Shown here piece by piece: positions 57,051-64,000 of a DNA stretch of 64,000 nucleotides. Each line of letters begins with the position of its first letter. Position 1 is the stretch's first letter. Both the position numbers and the translations under genes were made by a program. The notes under the pieces are model-generated. The model saw only the letters and a program-made list of their open reading frames with translations. It was not told the DNA's origin and did not search any database. Source of the DNA: Cognatazoarcus sp050303815 (GTDB lineage: Bacteria; Pseudomonadota; Gammaproteobacteria; Burkholderiales; Rhodocyclaceae); the NCBI GenBank assembly GCA_050303815.1, contig JBNLCM010000004.1:1-64000 (forward strand), in the 5' to 3' direction.

Positions 57051-58579
57051 GGCTGGCGCTTGGCAATTAGGCAGAAGTGTCCGCCCGGCGCATTGTCCAT
57101 GACTTCCAGGCTGGCCTGATTAGCATCGGCAAGTTCGCGCGCAATATAAAGCCCCAATCCGGTGCCCTTCGAATGCGTGGTGAAGAAGGGCTCGAACAGC
57201 TGACGGCGCACGTCGGCGGAAATTCCTTCACCGTCATCGGTGATATGCATCGCGATGCGCCCGCCGGGTCCGTCATCGGCGAACAGCCGGATGCTGCCGC
57301 GGCTGCCGGTGCAATAGCGCCGCGCGTTACCCAGCAGATTCCACAGGATCTGGTTGAAGTGGGCACGATCGAACGCGATCGTCTCCGCCGCTTCGAACTC
57401 CACCGAGAACAAGCCGGCCTCTGCCGGATCGTGCACCGAGAACTCCTCGATGAAGCTCTCGAGGTAGGCCTTCAGTGGCAGCGCTTCGACCAGTACCTGC
57501 TCCCGTCGGCCCAGCGCGAGGACATCCCGCACCAGGCGCTCGATGCGATGGGAGTTGTCGTTGATGATGCGGATCAGGCGGCTCCGCATGTCGGCGCGCT
57601 TCTCTTCCGCCAGCAGATCGGCGGCATGTGTGACCGCCGACAGCGGATTCCGGATCTCGTGGGCGATGCTCGCCGTCAGACGCCCCAGCGCCGCCAGCTT
57701 CAATTGCTGGGCCTGGGCCTGGATCTGGGCAAAATCCTGCAGATAGATCAGCCGCTCGCCGCGTTGTCCGACACCGCCGATGGCGCGGCACAGCAAGGTC
57801 CGCGCCCCGACCTCGAGAATAATCTGGTCGGCACCCGCCTCGAGCGCGGTGAGCTCCGCCAGCCGCTCGTCGAGGAGGTCGCTGGCGCCCATGTCGCCGC
57901 CCAGCAGCTCCACCGCCTTCGGGTTGAGCTGGCGCGGCATGCCATCCGAGCCGATGACCAGAACGCCGTCGGGCAGGTCATGAATGATATGCGCGTTGAG
58001 CGCCTGCTCGCTGCGCAGGGCCTCGCCCCGCTGTCGGGCAAGTTCTTCGTTGTCCCGCGCCCGCAGGGCCAGCATCCTTGATACCAGGGCAACGGTAAAG
58101 AAACCGACGCAGAGCAGGCCAACGGCAAAGAAATCGCCGGCCCCCGCGCTGTAGAGATAGCGCCAGGCGTTCTCGCCCAGCACCGCCACGGTCATCAGCG
58201 ATGCGAAGAACAGCACCAGCCGTCCGGCGGCGATCAAGCCGGCCGCGGCTAGCGCCACCAGCATCAGGATCGGGATGCCACTGCGATAGCCGCCACTCGA
58301 CCACAGGAACAGGGTCAGGATCAGGATATCGACGAGGGCCTGGATCAGGACCAGGCGATCGAGGCCCAGCCGCCTGGCCGCATCCGGGAATCCCAGCAGC
58401 AGGGTCACCGACAGGTAGGCGGCCGCCGCCATCCGGAAGACGGCCGGCGCAAATTCGCCCAGTTCGAGCGCCCGCCCAGCCACCAGGAAGCCGCCGGCCA
58501 CGACCAGGCGAAACAGGTTGAAGTAGCGCAGCGAGCGCCAGCGCGTCTGCTCGAATTCGAACGAGTCGGCCGACGTCAC
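57047..58579 (-). CDS. pilS: Type IV pilus sensor histidine kinase
   Basis: A 510-residue membrane kinase partnering PilR. Six N-terminal hydrophobic helices (about 20-185) as in Pseudomonas PilS, which senses pilin in the membrane. A PAS domain (~190-300), DHp helix with His in IAHEIRNPLSAV, and an HATPase domain (NLLGNARRYC N-box, DDGEGI and GTGLGLYIAREL G-boxes) follow. GTG start, overlapping the stop of the preceding small gene (GTGA), so the three genes are co-translated. Confidence 0.93.
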   Translation of the reverse strand: MTSADSFEFEQTRWRSLRYFNLFRLVVAGGFLVAGRALELGEFAPAVFRMAAAAYLSVTLLLGFPDAARRLGLDRLVLIQALVDILILTLFLWSSGGYRSGIPILMLVALAAAGLIAAGRLVLFFASLMTVAVLGENAWRYLYSAGAGDFFAVGLLCVGFFTVALVSRMLALRARDNEELARQRGEALRSEQALNAHIIHDLPDGVLVIGSDGMPRQLNPKAVELLGGDMGASDLLDERLAELTALEAGADQIILEVGARTLLCRAIGGVGQRGERLIYLQDFAQIQAQAQQLKLAALGRLTASIAHEIRNPLSAVTHAADLLAEEKRADMRSRLIRIINDNSHRIERLVRDVLALGRREQVLVEALPLKAYLESFIEEFSVHDPAEAGLFSVEFEAAETIAFDRAHFNQILWNLLGNARRYCTGSRGSIRLFADDGPGGRIAMHITDDGEGISADVRRQLFEPFFTTHSKGTGLGLYIARELADANQASLEVMDNAPGGHFCLIAKRQP

Positions 58580-58815
58580 GAACCGCGACCGCTATGCTGC
58601 CGCGCATGCTCCGGACAACAGTACGCCGCCTCGCCGCCGCGGATGGCCTCGCTCTCGGGAATCAGGAGCCCGCACTGGTCGCAGGCGACCATCCGTTCGC
58701 TGCCCGGCGCCTTGGCCGGCGGGGGCTTCCGTACCGGGGACCCGATCTGCGACAACGCCCTGCGTGCCACGTACACGACCAGGATCAGGAGCAGGAGGAG
58801 CAGGATCGTACGCAC
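58576..58815 (-). CDS. Small membrane protein with CxxC zinc-knuckle-like motif (PP0621 type)
   Basis: A 79-residue protein: one N-terminal membrane helix (VRTILLLLLLILVVYVA), a Pro-rich linker, then CDQCGLLIP and a CCPEH pair that together look like a four-ligand zinc or metal knuckle. It resembles the uncharacterised PP0621 family often found before pilS. GTG start at 58815 gives the helix at the N-terminus; only a weak AGG is upstream, so the start is tentative. Its stop overlaps the pilS start, indicating a role linked to PilSR or pilus control, still unknown. Confidence 0.8.
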   Translation of the reverse strand: MRTILLLLLLILVVYVARRALSQIGSPVRKPPPAKAPGSERMVACDQCGLLIPESEAIRGGEAAYCCPEHARQHSGRGS

Positions 58816-58865
58816 GGTGAAATCAGCCTGGCCGGGAAAAGGAAGTCTAGCAGATGCTCGCCGCC

Positions 58866-60023
58866 TCACAGGCGGCACAGGCGCTCGCAGGCGGCATCGA
58901 GCGTGGCCTCTGATTTGGCGAAACAGAAACGGATCACACGCTCGTCCCGCCCGTCGGCAAAGAATGCGGATACGGGGATCGCCGCCACCCCCACGTCCCG
59001 CGTCAGCCACTCGACGAAATCCCGGTCGGATGCATCGGAAAGGGCATCGAAGCGCGCGAGCTGAAAATAGGTGCCACGGCTCTCCAGCAGGTCGAAGCGG
59101 GACGCCGACAGCGCGTCACGGAACCGGTCGCGCTTGGCCTGGTAGAACGCGCCCAGGTCGAGGTAGCGGCCCGCGTCGGCCATGTAATCCGCGAGCGCCA
59201 GCTGGACCGGCGTGTTGACCGTGAACACGTTGAACTGGTGGACCTTGCGGAACTCGGCCATCAGCGCTGCCGGCGCCGCCACGTAGCCGACCTTCCAGCC
59301 CGTCACGTGGTAGGTCTTGCCAAAACTCGACACGATCACGCTGCGGGCCGCCAGTTCCGGCAGGCGGGCCACGCTCTGGTGGGATTCACCGTCGAACACG
59401 ATGTGCTCGTAGACCTCGTCGGACAGCACGACGATGGCCGTGCCACGCGTCAGGCGCGCGAGTTCGGCCATGTCCTCGGCCGACCAGATGGTCGCTGTCG
59501 GGTTGTGAGGCGAATTGATGATGATCAAACGGGTGCGCGGCCCGACCAGCGCGGCCACCTCGGCCCAGGGCGGGCGATAGTCAGGCGCGCGCAGCATCAC
59601 GCGTCGGACCGTGCCCCCCTGCAACTCGACGGCCGGCACGTACGCGTCGTATACCGGCTCGAAGACGATGACCTCGTCACCCGGCCTGACCAGCGCCGCG
59701 ATCGCGGTGAACAGCCCTTGCGTGGCCCCCGCCGTGACCGTGATCTCGGTTTGCACATCGTAGTCCGCGCCGTAGAGCCCCGACAGCTTTGCCGCGATGG
59801 CTTCGCGCAAGGGCAGTACGCCGGCCATCGGCGCGTACTGGTTGGCACCCGCCCGCATCCAGTGGGCCACCCGTTCGAACAGCAGATCCTCGGCATTGAA
59901 GTCGGGATAACCCTGGGACAGGTTGATCGCCCCGCATTGCTGGGCCATCGCCGACATGACGGTGAAGATCGTCGTGCCGACGCCGGGCAAGCGCGACTCG
60001 ATGGCGGCAGGAAAGGTCGGCAT
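58866..60023 (-). CDS. Methionine-type aminotransferase (YbdL/MtnE-like)
   Basis: A 385-residue fold-type I aminotransferase of the methionine/kynurenine aminotransferase subgroup. NLSQGYPDF and QYAPMAGVLPLREA are typical of YbdL/methionine aminotransferases; SPHNPTATIW, DEVYEHIVFD and the Schiff-base Lys in SSFGKTYHVTGWKVGY are intact. In methionine salvage such an enzyme transaminates 4-methylthio-2-oxobutyrate to methionine. It is divergent from mtnA (97 bases), which supports a role in sulfur-amino-acid metabolism. ATG 60023 is preferred; GTG 60029 is an alternative. Confidence 0.88.
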   Translation of the reverse strand: MPTFPAAIESRLPGVGTTIFTVMSAMAQQCGAINLSQGYPDFNAEDLLFERVAHWMRAGANQYAPMAGVLPLREAIAAKLSGLYGADYDVQTEITVTAGATQGLFTAIAALVRPGDEVIVFEPVYDAYVPAVELQGGTVRRVMLRAPDYRPPWAEVAALVGPRTRLIIINSPHNPTATIWSAEDMAELARLTRGTAIVVLSDEVYEHIVFDGESHQSVARLPELAARSVIVSSFGKTYHVTGWKVGYVAAPAALMAEFRKVHQFNVFTVNTPVQLALADYMADAGRYLDLGAFYQAKRDRFRDALSASRFDLLESRGTYFQLARFDALSDASDRDFVEWLTRDVGVAAIPVSAFFADGRDERVIRFCFAKSEATLDAACERLCRL

Positions 60024-60120
60024 GACCACGCTCCAGTGCAGGTAACTGCGGCATTCTGTCAGATGGGCCTGACGCTGACCACGCGACCGCGACGCTACAA
60101 TGACGCCTTCAACGGGAGAA

Positions 60121-61182
60121 ATGATGCACGCAAGGACTCTCTATCGCGATGGCGACGGCCTGGCTGTCCTCGACCAGACGGGCCTGCCCCATGTGGTCCG
60201 CACGTGTCGCCTAGAAACACTGGCCGACGCGGCTCACGCCATCCGGAGCATGCAGGTCCGGGGCGCCCCGCTGATCGGCGCCACGGCCGCGGGCGGCCTG
60301 GCGCTGGCCCTGCTCGCGGATGACTCGGACCCGGCCCTGGCGAGTGCCATCGCGACACTGGCGGCGACGCGGCCGACGGCGGTGAACCTGCACTGGGCGC
60401 TGGCGCGCATGCAGCAGCGCCTCGAACTGCTGCCGGCACCGCAGCGCGTCGCCGCCGCATGGGACGAGTTCGAAGCAATCTGCGCCGAGGACATCGCGAC
60501 CAACGCGGCGATCGGACAGCACCTGATGCCCGTACTCGAAGCCGCCCAGGCTGCGCGCAGCGGCGGCCCGGTACGGCTCATGACCCACTGCAACGCCGGC
60601 TGGCTCGCCACGCTGGGACATGGCACCGCGCTGTCTCCGGTCTATGCCGCCAGGGAAGCTGGCCTGCCCATCGAGGTCTGGGTCAGCGAAACGCGACCGC
60701 GCAACCAGGGGCTGCTGACAGCCTGGGAACTGCGGGAGGCCGGCATCCCGCACCGACTGATCGCGGACAATGCGGCCGGGCTGCTGCTGGCCCGCGGCGA
60801 GGTGGACCTGGTGGTCACCGGGGCCGACCGGGTCGCCGCCAATGGCGACTCGGCCAACAAGATCGGGACCTACTTGAAGGCCCTGGCGGCGAAGGACAAT
60901 GGGGTCCCCTTCTATATTGCAGCGCCCGGCTCAACGATCGACTTTGCTTGCCCGGACGGTCGCGACATTCCGATCGAAGACCGGGGCGGGGAGGAGCTTC
61001 GCGTCGTCCATGGGCTGGTCGATGGGCACCCGGCCAGCGTCACCATCGCGCCACAGGCGCTCGACGCCACCAACCCGGCCTTCGACGTCACGCCGGCTCG
61101 CCTGATCACCGGCATCGCCACCGAACGCGGGCTTGTCCCACCCGGACAGCTCGCCGACCTGTTCCCGGAGGCCCAGCCATGA
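60121..61182 (+). CDS. mtnA: Methylthioribose-1-phosphate isomerase
   Basis: Isomerises 5-methylthioribose-1-phosphate to methylthioribulose-1-phosphate in methionine salvage. About 353 residues, usual for the family. Conserved elements are the substrate-binding VRGAPLIG, the proposed catalytic Cys157 in MTHCNAGWLATLG, the catalytic Asp in TGADRVAANGD and NKIGTY. GGGAGAA precedes two adjacent ATGs (60121 and 60124); spacing favours the second slightly. The last 4 bases overlap the start of a class II aldolase gene, tying the two reactions together. Confidence 0.95.
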   Translation: MMHARTLYRDGDGLAVLDQTGLPHVVRTCRLETLADAAHAIRSMQVRGAPLIGATAAGGLALALLADDSDPALASAIATLAATRPTAVNLHWALARMQQRLELLPAPQRVAAAWDEFEAICAEDIATNAAIGQHLMPVLEAAQAARSGGPVRLMTHCNAGWLATLGHGTALSPVYAAREAGLPIEVWVSETRPRNQGLLTAWELREAGIPHRLIADNAAGLLLARGEVDLVVTGADRVAANGDSANKIGTYLKALAAKDNGVPFYIAAPGSTIDFACPDGRDIPIEDRGGEELRVVHGLVDGHPASVTIAPQALDATNPAFDVTPARLITGIATERGLVPPGQLADLFPEAQP

Positions 61183-61826
61183 ACGAAGCCACCGCGAACC
61201 TTCTGCTCACGACCGCCCGCGCCATGACGGCCCATGGGCTGAACCGTGGCACCGCCGGAAATGCCAGTGTCCGGCTTCGCGGCGACGCCATGCTGATCAC
61301 GCCCAGTGGCCTGCCATGGGAACGCTGCGAACCCGGCGACATGGTCCGCGTCGGCCCTGACGACCGGTCGGATGGGCCACTCAAACCGTCGAGCGAATGG
61401 CGCATTCACCGGGACATCTATCGAGCGCGTCCCGACGCCGGTGCCATCATCCACGCCCATTCTCCCCACGCAACGGCGATCGCCTGTCACCGGCGGGGAA
61501 TCCCGCCTTTTCACTACATGATCGCCCGCTTCGGCGGCACGGACATCCGCTGCGCGATGTACCAGACTTTCGGCACACAAGCGCTCTCAGACGCCGTGCT
61601 GGCCGCCCTCGCCGACCGCAGCGCCTGTCTGATGGCCAATCACGGAATGATCGTCATCGGGCGGGATCTCGAGCATGCGCTGGCGCTGGCGGTGGAATTC
61701 GAGAGCCTCTGCCAGCACTACGTGCTGGCCCGACAGCTGGGCGAACCGGTGATGCTGGGCGACACGGACATGGCGGACGTCCTGGCACGCTTCGCCAGCT
61801 ACGGGCAGGCGCCGGACGGGCACTGA
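61179..61826 (+). CDS. Class II aldolase, probable methylthioribulose-1-phosphate aldolase (Ald2-like)
   Basis: A 215-residue zinc aldolase of the fuculose-phosphate aldolase/adducin family. Zinc ligands are visible as IIHAHSPHA (two His) and MANHGM (third His), with the catalytic Glu in KPSSEWRIHRD. MtnB dehydratases belong to the same superfamily, so MtnB is the main alternative, but the short length and fuculose-aldolase-like zinc region favour an aldolase. Coupled by an ATGA overlap to mtnA, it would split methylthioribulose-1-phosphate into DHAP and 2-methylthioacetaldehyde (the DHAP shunt). No mtnC, mtnD or mtnK lies nearby. Confidence 0.8.
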   Translation: MNEATANLLLTTARAMTAHGLNRGTAGNASVRLRGDAMLITPSGLPWERCEPGDMVRVGPDDRSDGPLKPSSEWRIHRDIYRARPDAGAIIHAHSPHATAIACHRRGIPPFHYMIARFGGTDIRCAMYQTFGTQALSDAVLAALADRSACLMANHGMIVIGRDLEHALALAVEFESLCQHYVLARQLGEPVMLGDTDMADVLARFASYGQAPDGH

Positions 61827-61845
61827 GCACCTGCCGGGGAGCGCG

Positions 61846-62307
61846 TCAGAAGCGCTCGCCGGCAGCGGGAGCTTCGGCTGCGCCCACCTGCCCCGTGCGG
61901 GAGAACGGCAGCGTGCCATAGCCCCCGACCACCAGGTGCCCCTCGAGCCGGTAGCTCACACCCTGCGCCGCGCCCGGGTTGGCAATCTGCCCAATCAGCC
62001 GGTTCAGTGTCGCCACCGCGGGCAACCCGACCAGCCGCTCGGCGTGGGCCGGCACGGTAAAGGCCTTGTCCGAAATCCCCCGCGCAAACTGCCGCCCGTT
62101 GAGATCGATCGTGAAACTGGTGCCTTCGACCTCAAGGGGGCTCGCGTTCGGATTGGCAATACGCAGGTCGAACTCGAAACGGTGTTCGAAGACCGTGCCA
62201 CCGAGATACCGCACGTCCGCCAGGGACACGTTCGGCGGCGTCAGGTCCATGGGCAAGCTAGCGCAGCCCGCCAGCCCCAGTGCGACCGTGGCCAGCCCGA
62301 CGCGCAT
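61846..62307 (-). CDS. LEA type 2 (WHy-domain) lipoprotein
   Basis: A 153-residue exported lipoprotein. Signal peptide with lipobox GLAGC (Cys about 15). The mature part is one LEA2/WHy beta-sandwich: DLRIANPNASPLEVEGTSF is the typical NPN segment, followed by GRQFARGIS and VPAHAERLVGLP strands. Bacterial WHy lipoproteins are thought to contribute to envelope or desiccation stress tolerance, but the function is not established. The ATG overlaps the stop of the upstream dehydrogenase by one base, so it is co-transcribed with the dehydrogenases. It converges with the aldolase gene. Confidence 0.88.
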   Translation of the reverse strand: MRVGLATVALGLAGCASLPMDLTPPNVSLADVRYLGGTVFEHRFEFDLRIANPNASPLEVEGTSFTIDLNGRQFARGISDKAFTVPAHAERLVGLPAVATLNRLIGQIANPGAAQGVSYRLEGHLVVGGYGTLPFSRTGQVGAAEAPAAGERF

Positions 62308-63182
62308 CACGCGGCGCGTCCGGCCTGCTCCAGGACGCGCAGCAGGCTCGACGTGTCCTCGCGGCCAAAGCCGCTTTGCATCATCGCATTGAGCTGCTGC
62401 CAGACCTGGGCCGCCACCGGCAGTGGCACACCGGTCTTCATCGCCTCGTTCATCAGGATGCTGAAGTCCTTGTGATGCAGACGGGACTCCACGCCTGGCG
62501 AAAAATCTCGCGTCACCATCTTGTCGCCCCAGACCTCGAGCGCCTTGGACCACGCCGAGCCACCGAGCAGGGCCGCTCGCACCCGCGCCGGGTCCACGCC
62601 CGACGCCCTGGCCAGGTGCATCGCCTCCGCGCAGGCCTGCAGCGCCGTCACGAAGATCATCTGGTTGCACGCCTTGGCCACCTGACCGGCCCCGCTGGGC
62701 CCGACACGGCGGATGGTCTTGCCCATCGCTTCCAGTACCGGCCTCACCCGTTCGAGGGCAAGCTCGTCTCCACCGACCATGATGGCGAGCGTGCCCGCCT
62801 GGGCGCCCACGGATCCCCCGGACACCGGCGCGTCGAGGAACTCCGCACCGCGCTGCGCATAGTGAGCCGAGAGCTCGCGCGCGACCCCCGGCGCAATGGT
62901 GCTCATATCAATGTGCACACCACCGTCGCGGAGCCCGGCCAGGATGCCGTCGTCACCCAGGGCGACGCGACGGACATCGTCGCCGTTGGTCACGACCGTA
63001 ACCACCACATCGCATGCCTCGGCCATCTCGCGCGGCGTGGCGCAGGCCGTGGCACCTGCCGCCACCAGGGGAGCGCTCGACTCGGGACGACGCGACCATA
63101 CCCGCAGCACATGGCCGGCGGCGACCACGTTCTCCGCCATCGGGCGCCCCATGGCGCCCAGTCCGATAAATCCGACGATCAC
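62307..63182 (-). CDS. NAD(P)-dependent beta-hydroxyacid dehydrogenase, copy 2
   Basis: A 291-residue member of the 3-hydroxyisobutyrate/tartronate-semialdehyde reductase family. N-terminal Rossmann fold with FIGLGAMGRPMA, the substrate-binding FLDAPVSGGSVGA, the catalytic Lys in GAGQVAKACNQM, and the C-terminal helical domain (HHKDFSILMNEA). GTG start overlapping the stop of the upstream paralogue (GTGA). The substrate cannot be read from sequence; GarR/GlxR-type, succinic-semialdehyde reductase or an imine-reductase-like role are possible. Confidence 0.9.
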   Translation of the reverse strand: MIVGFIGLGAMGRPMAENVVAAGHVLRVWSRRPESSAPLVAAGATACATPREMAEACDVVVTVVTNGDDVRRVALGDDGILAGLRDGGVHIDMSTIAPGVARELSAHYAQRGAEFLDAPVSGGSVGAQAGTLAIMVGGDELALERVRPVLEAMGKTIRRVGPSGAGQVAKACNQMIFVTALQACAEAMHLARASGVDPARVRAALLGGSAWSKALEVWGDKMVTRDFSPGVESRLHHKDFSILMNEAMKTGVPLPVAAQVWQQLNAMMQSGFGREDTSSLLRVLEQAGRAA

Positions 63183-64000
63183 TTGATTTCCTCCGGGTTG
63201 CCACCCATGCGCTCAAACAGCTTGAGTACCGCGACAGAATCTTCCTCGGCCATGCCGGCACCGCCCATCGCCGCAAAGAGCTGGGCGGCGGCGGCCGCAC
63301 TGGGCAGCGCGATGTTGAGCTGGTGCGCCTCATCGAGCACGATGCGCATGTCCTTCAGGTGCATCCAGGACTTGAATCCCGGCGCGAAATTGCGCGCCAG
63401 CATCCGCGCGCCGTGATTCTCAAGGATCCGGCTGTTGGCCAGCCCTCCCGTCAGGACGTCTCTTACGGCGGAGGGGTCCACGCCGGAGTGCCGGGCAAAG
63501 TTCATGGCCTCGGCCACCGATGCCACGCCAACGCCGGTCAACACCTGATTGCAGGCCTTGGCCACCTGCCCCGCTCCGGAATCCCCGATATGGGTGATCG
63601 AGCGCCCCATCGCCTCGAAGAGCGGCCGCACCCGGTCAAACGCCGACGCGTCGCCACCGACCATGATCGTCAAGCTCCCGGCGATCGCACCTGCCTCTCC
63701 GCCGGATACGGGAGCGTCGAGCATCGTGACCCCTTTCTGCGCCAGCCGGGCCGCCAGATCCTTCGCAGCGGCAGGTGCTATCGTGCTCATGTCGATCATG
63801 ACCAGCCCCGGTCGCGCGCCCTCGGCAATGCCCGCCGGCCCAAGGGCGACCTGCTCGACGTCTGGCGCATCGGCCACGATCGTCACGACCGCGTCGACGC
63901 GATGCGCCAGATCGGCCGCGCTTGCGCACGCCACCGCGCCCGCGTCGACCAGGGGCTGCATGGATTCAGCCCGGCGCGCCCATACATGGACGGCATGGCC
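63179..64000 (-). CDS. NAD(P)-dependent beta-hydroxyacid dehydrogenase, copy 1 (partial, cut by window end)
   Basis: The 3' 822 bases of a paralogue of the next gene; the coding frame continues to the window edge (VHVWARRAESM), so the N-terminal ~25 residues with the Rossmann GxGxxG motif are outside. Visible are MLDAPVSGGEAGA, the catalytic Lys in GAGQVAKACNQVL, and HLKDMRIVLDEA. It is clearly homologous to the downstream copy along its whole length, pointing to a tandem duplication. The 3' end overlaps copy 2 by 4 bases. Confidence 0.9.
   Translation of the reverse strand, partial: GHAVHVWARRAESMQPLVDAGAVACASAADLAHRVDAVVTIVADAPDVEQVALGPAGIAEGARPGLVMIDMSTIAPAAAKDLAARLAQKGVTMLDAPVSGGEAGAIAGSLTIMVGGDASAFDRVRPLFEAMGRSITHIGDSGAGQVAKACNQVLTGVGVASVAEAMNFARHSGVDPSAVRDVLTGGLANSRILENHGARMLARNFAPGFKSWMHLKDMRIVLDEAHQLNIALPSAAAAAQLFAAMGGAGMAEEDSVAVLKLFERMGGNPEEIK

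Noticed and set aside
62307..64000. Reading the tandem dehydrogenases as one frameshifted gene
   Set aside because: Both contain complete catalytic motifs and overlap by the usual 4-base GTGA junction; they are two genes.

Overview
The window is a chromosomal segment of about 64 kb with high GC content, and roughly nine tenths of it is coding. I see no rRNA, tRNA, CRISPR array, insertion sequence, integrase or prophage gene, so it reads as core chromosome with accessory loci embedded in it. The gene set points to a Gram-negative proteobacterium. It includes PilSR-controlled type IV pilin, AmpD, an RND efflux system, lipoproteins with lipoboxes, a MaeB-type malic enzyme with a phosphotransacetylase-like tail, GTP-dependent PEP carboxykinase, and the run decarboxylase - dcd - apbC - ompA-like - metG. 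My best guess is a betaproteobacterium of the Rhodocyclales (Azoarcus/Thauera-like). That placement is inference from gene content and order only.

Layout. 0.1-8 kb: a PilZ protein, the translationally coupled thyA-folA pair, an ornithine/lysine/arginine-type decarboxylase, dcd, apbC and an OmpA-like lipoprotein. 8-16 kb: metG, a SulP anion transporter with an acylphosphatase, and dnaE on the opposite strand. 15.9-21.8 kb: a compact drug-efflux operon (TetR repressor, periplasmic adaptor, RND pump, AEC permease), every junction overlapping, with a strong promoter and an adjoining palindromic operator. 21.9-27.5 kb: a large hybrid sensor kinase, an unrecognised coiled-coil/beta-repeat protein, and a PAS-GGDEF-EAL protein whose two catalytic domains both look degenerate. 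27.5-30.3 kb: a small lipoprotein divergent from a MocR-type regulator, then an RluF-like pseudouridine synthase.

30.5-44.1 kb holds two complete, differently built Mrp-type multisubunit cation/proton antiporter operons in tandem on the minus strand. The upstream one (36.7-44.1 kb) has the order E-F-G-DUF4040-B-C-D-D-small protein-D and lacks a full MrpA. The downstream one (30.5-36.3 kb) is a conventional (AB fused)-C-D-E-F-G set. Sixteen genes are involved, and nearly all junctions overlap by 1-11 bases. All five NuoL/M/N-like subunits keep the membrane Glu and Lys expected for proton translocation.

44.3-53.1 kb: an IclR regulator, a PBP7-like endopeptidase, a patatin phospholipase, and divergent maeB and pckG (C4/C3 node of central carbon metabolism), followed by an aminotransferase. 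53.2-58.8 kb: cell-wall and pilus genes: a lytic transglycosylase, ampD, pilA with a sigma-54-type promoter preceded by a cluster of TGTCA/TGACA boxes, and a small CxxC membrane protein co-translated with pilS-pilR. 58.9-61.8 kb: methionine-salvage genes (a methionine-type aminotransferase divergent from mtnA), with mtnA overlapping a class II aldolase; this suggests the MTA-to-DHAP shunt. 61.8-64 kb: a LEA2 lipoprotein and two tandem paralogous beta-hydroxyacid dehydrogenases, the second cut by the window edge.

I did not find a convincing wholly new system. The best candidates for follow-up are the tandem Mrp loci with an apparent CTG start, the mtnA-aldolase unit, the degenerate GGDEF-EAL protein beside a spike-like orphan and a sensor kinase, and the small protein coupled to PilSR.
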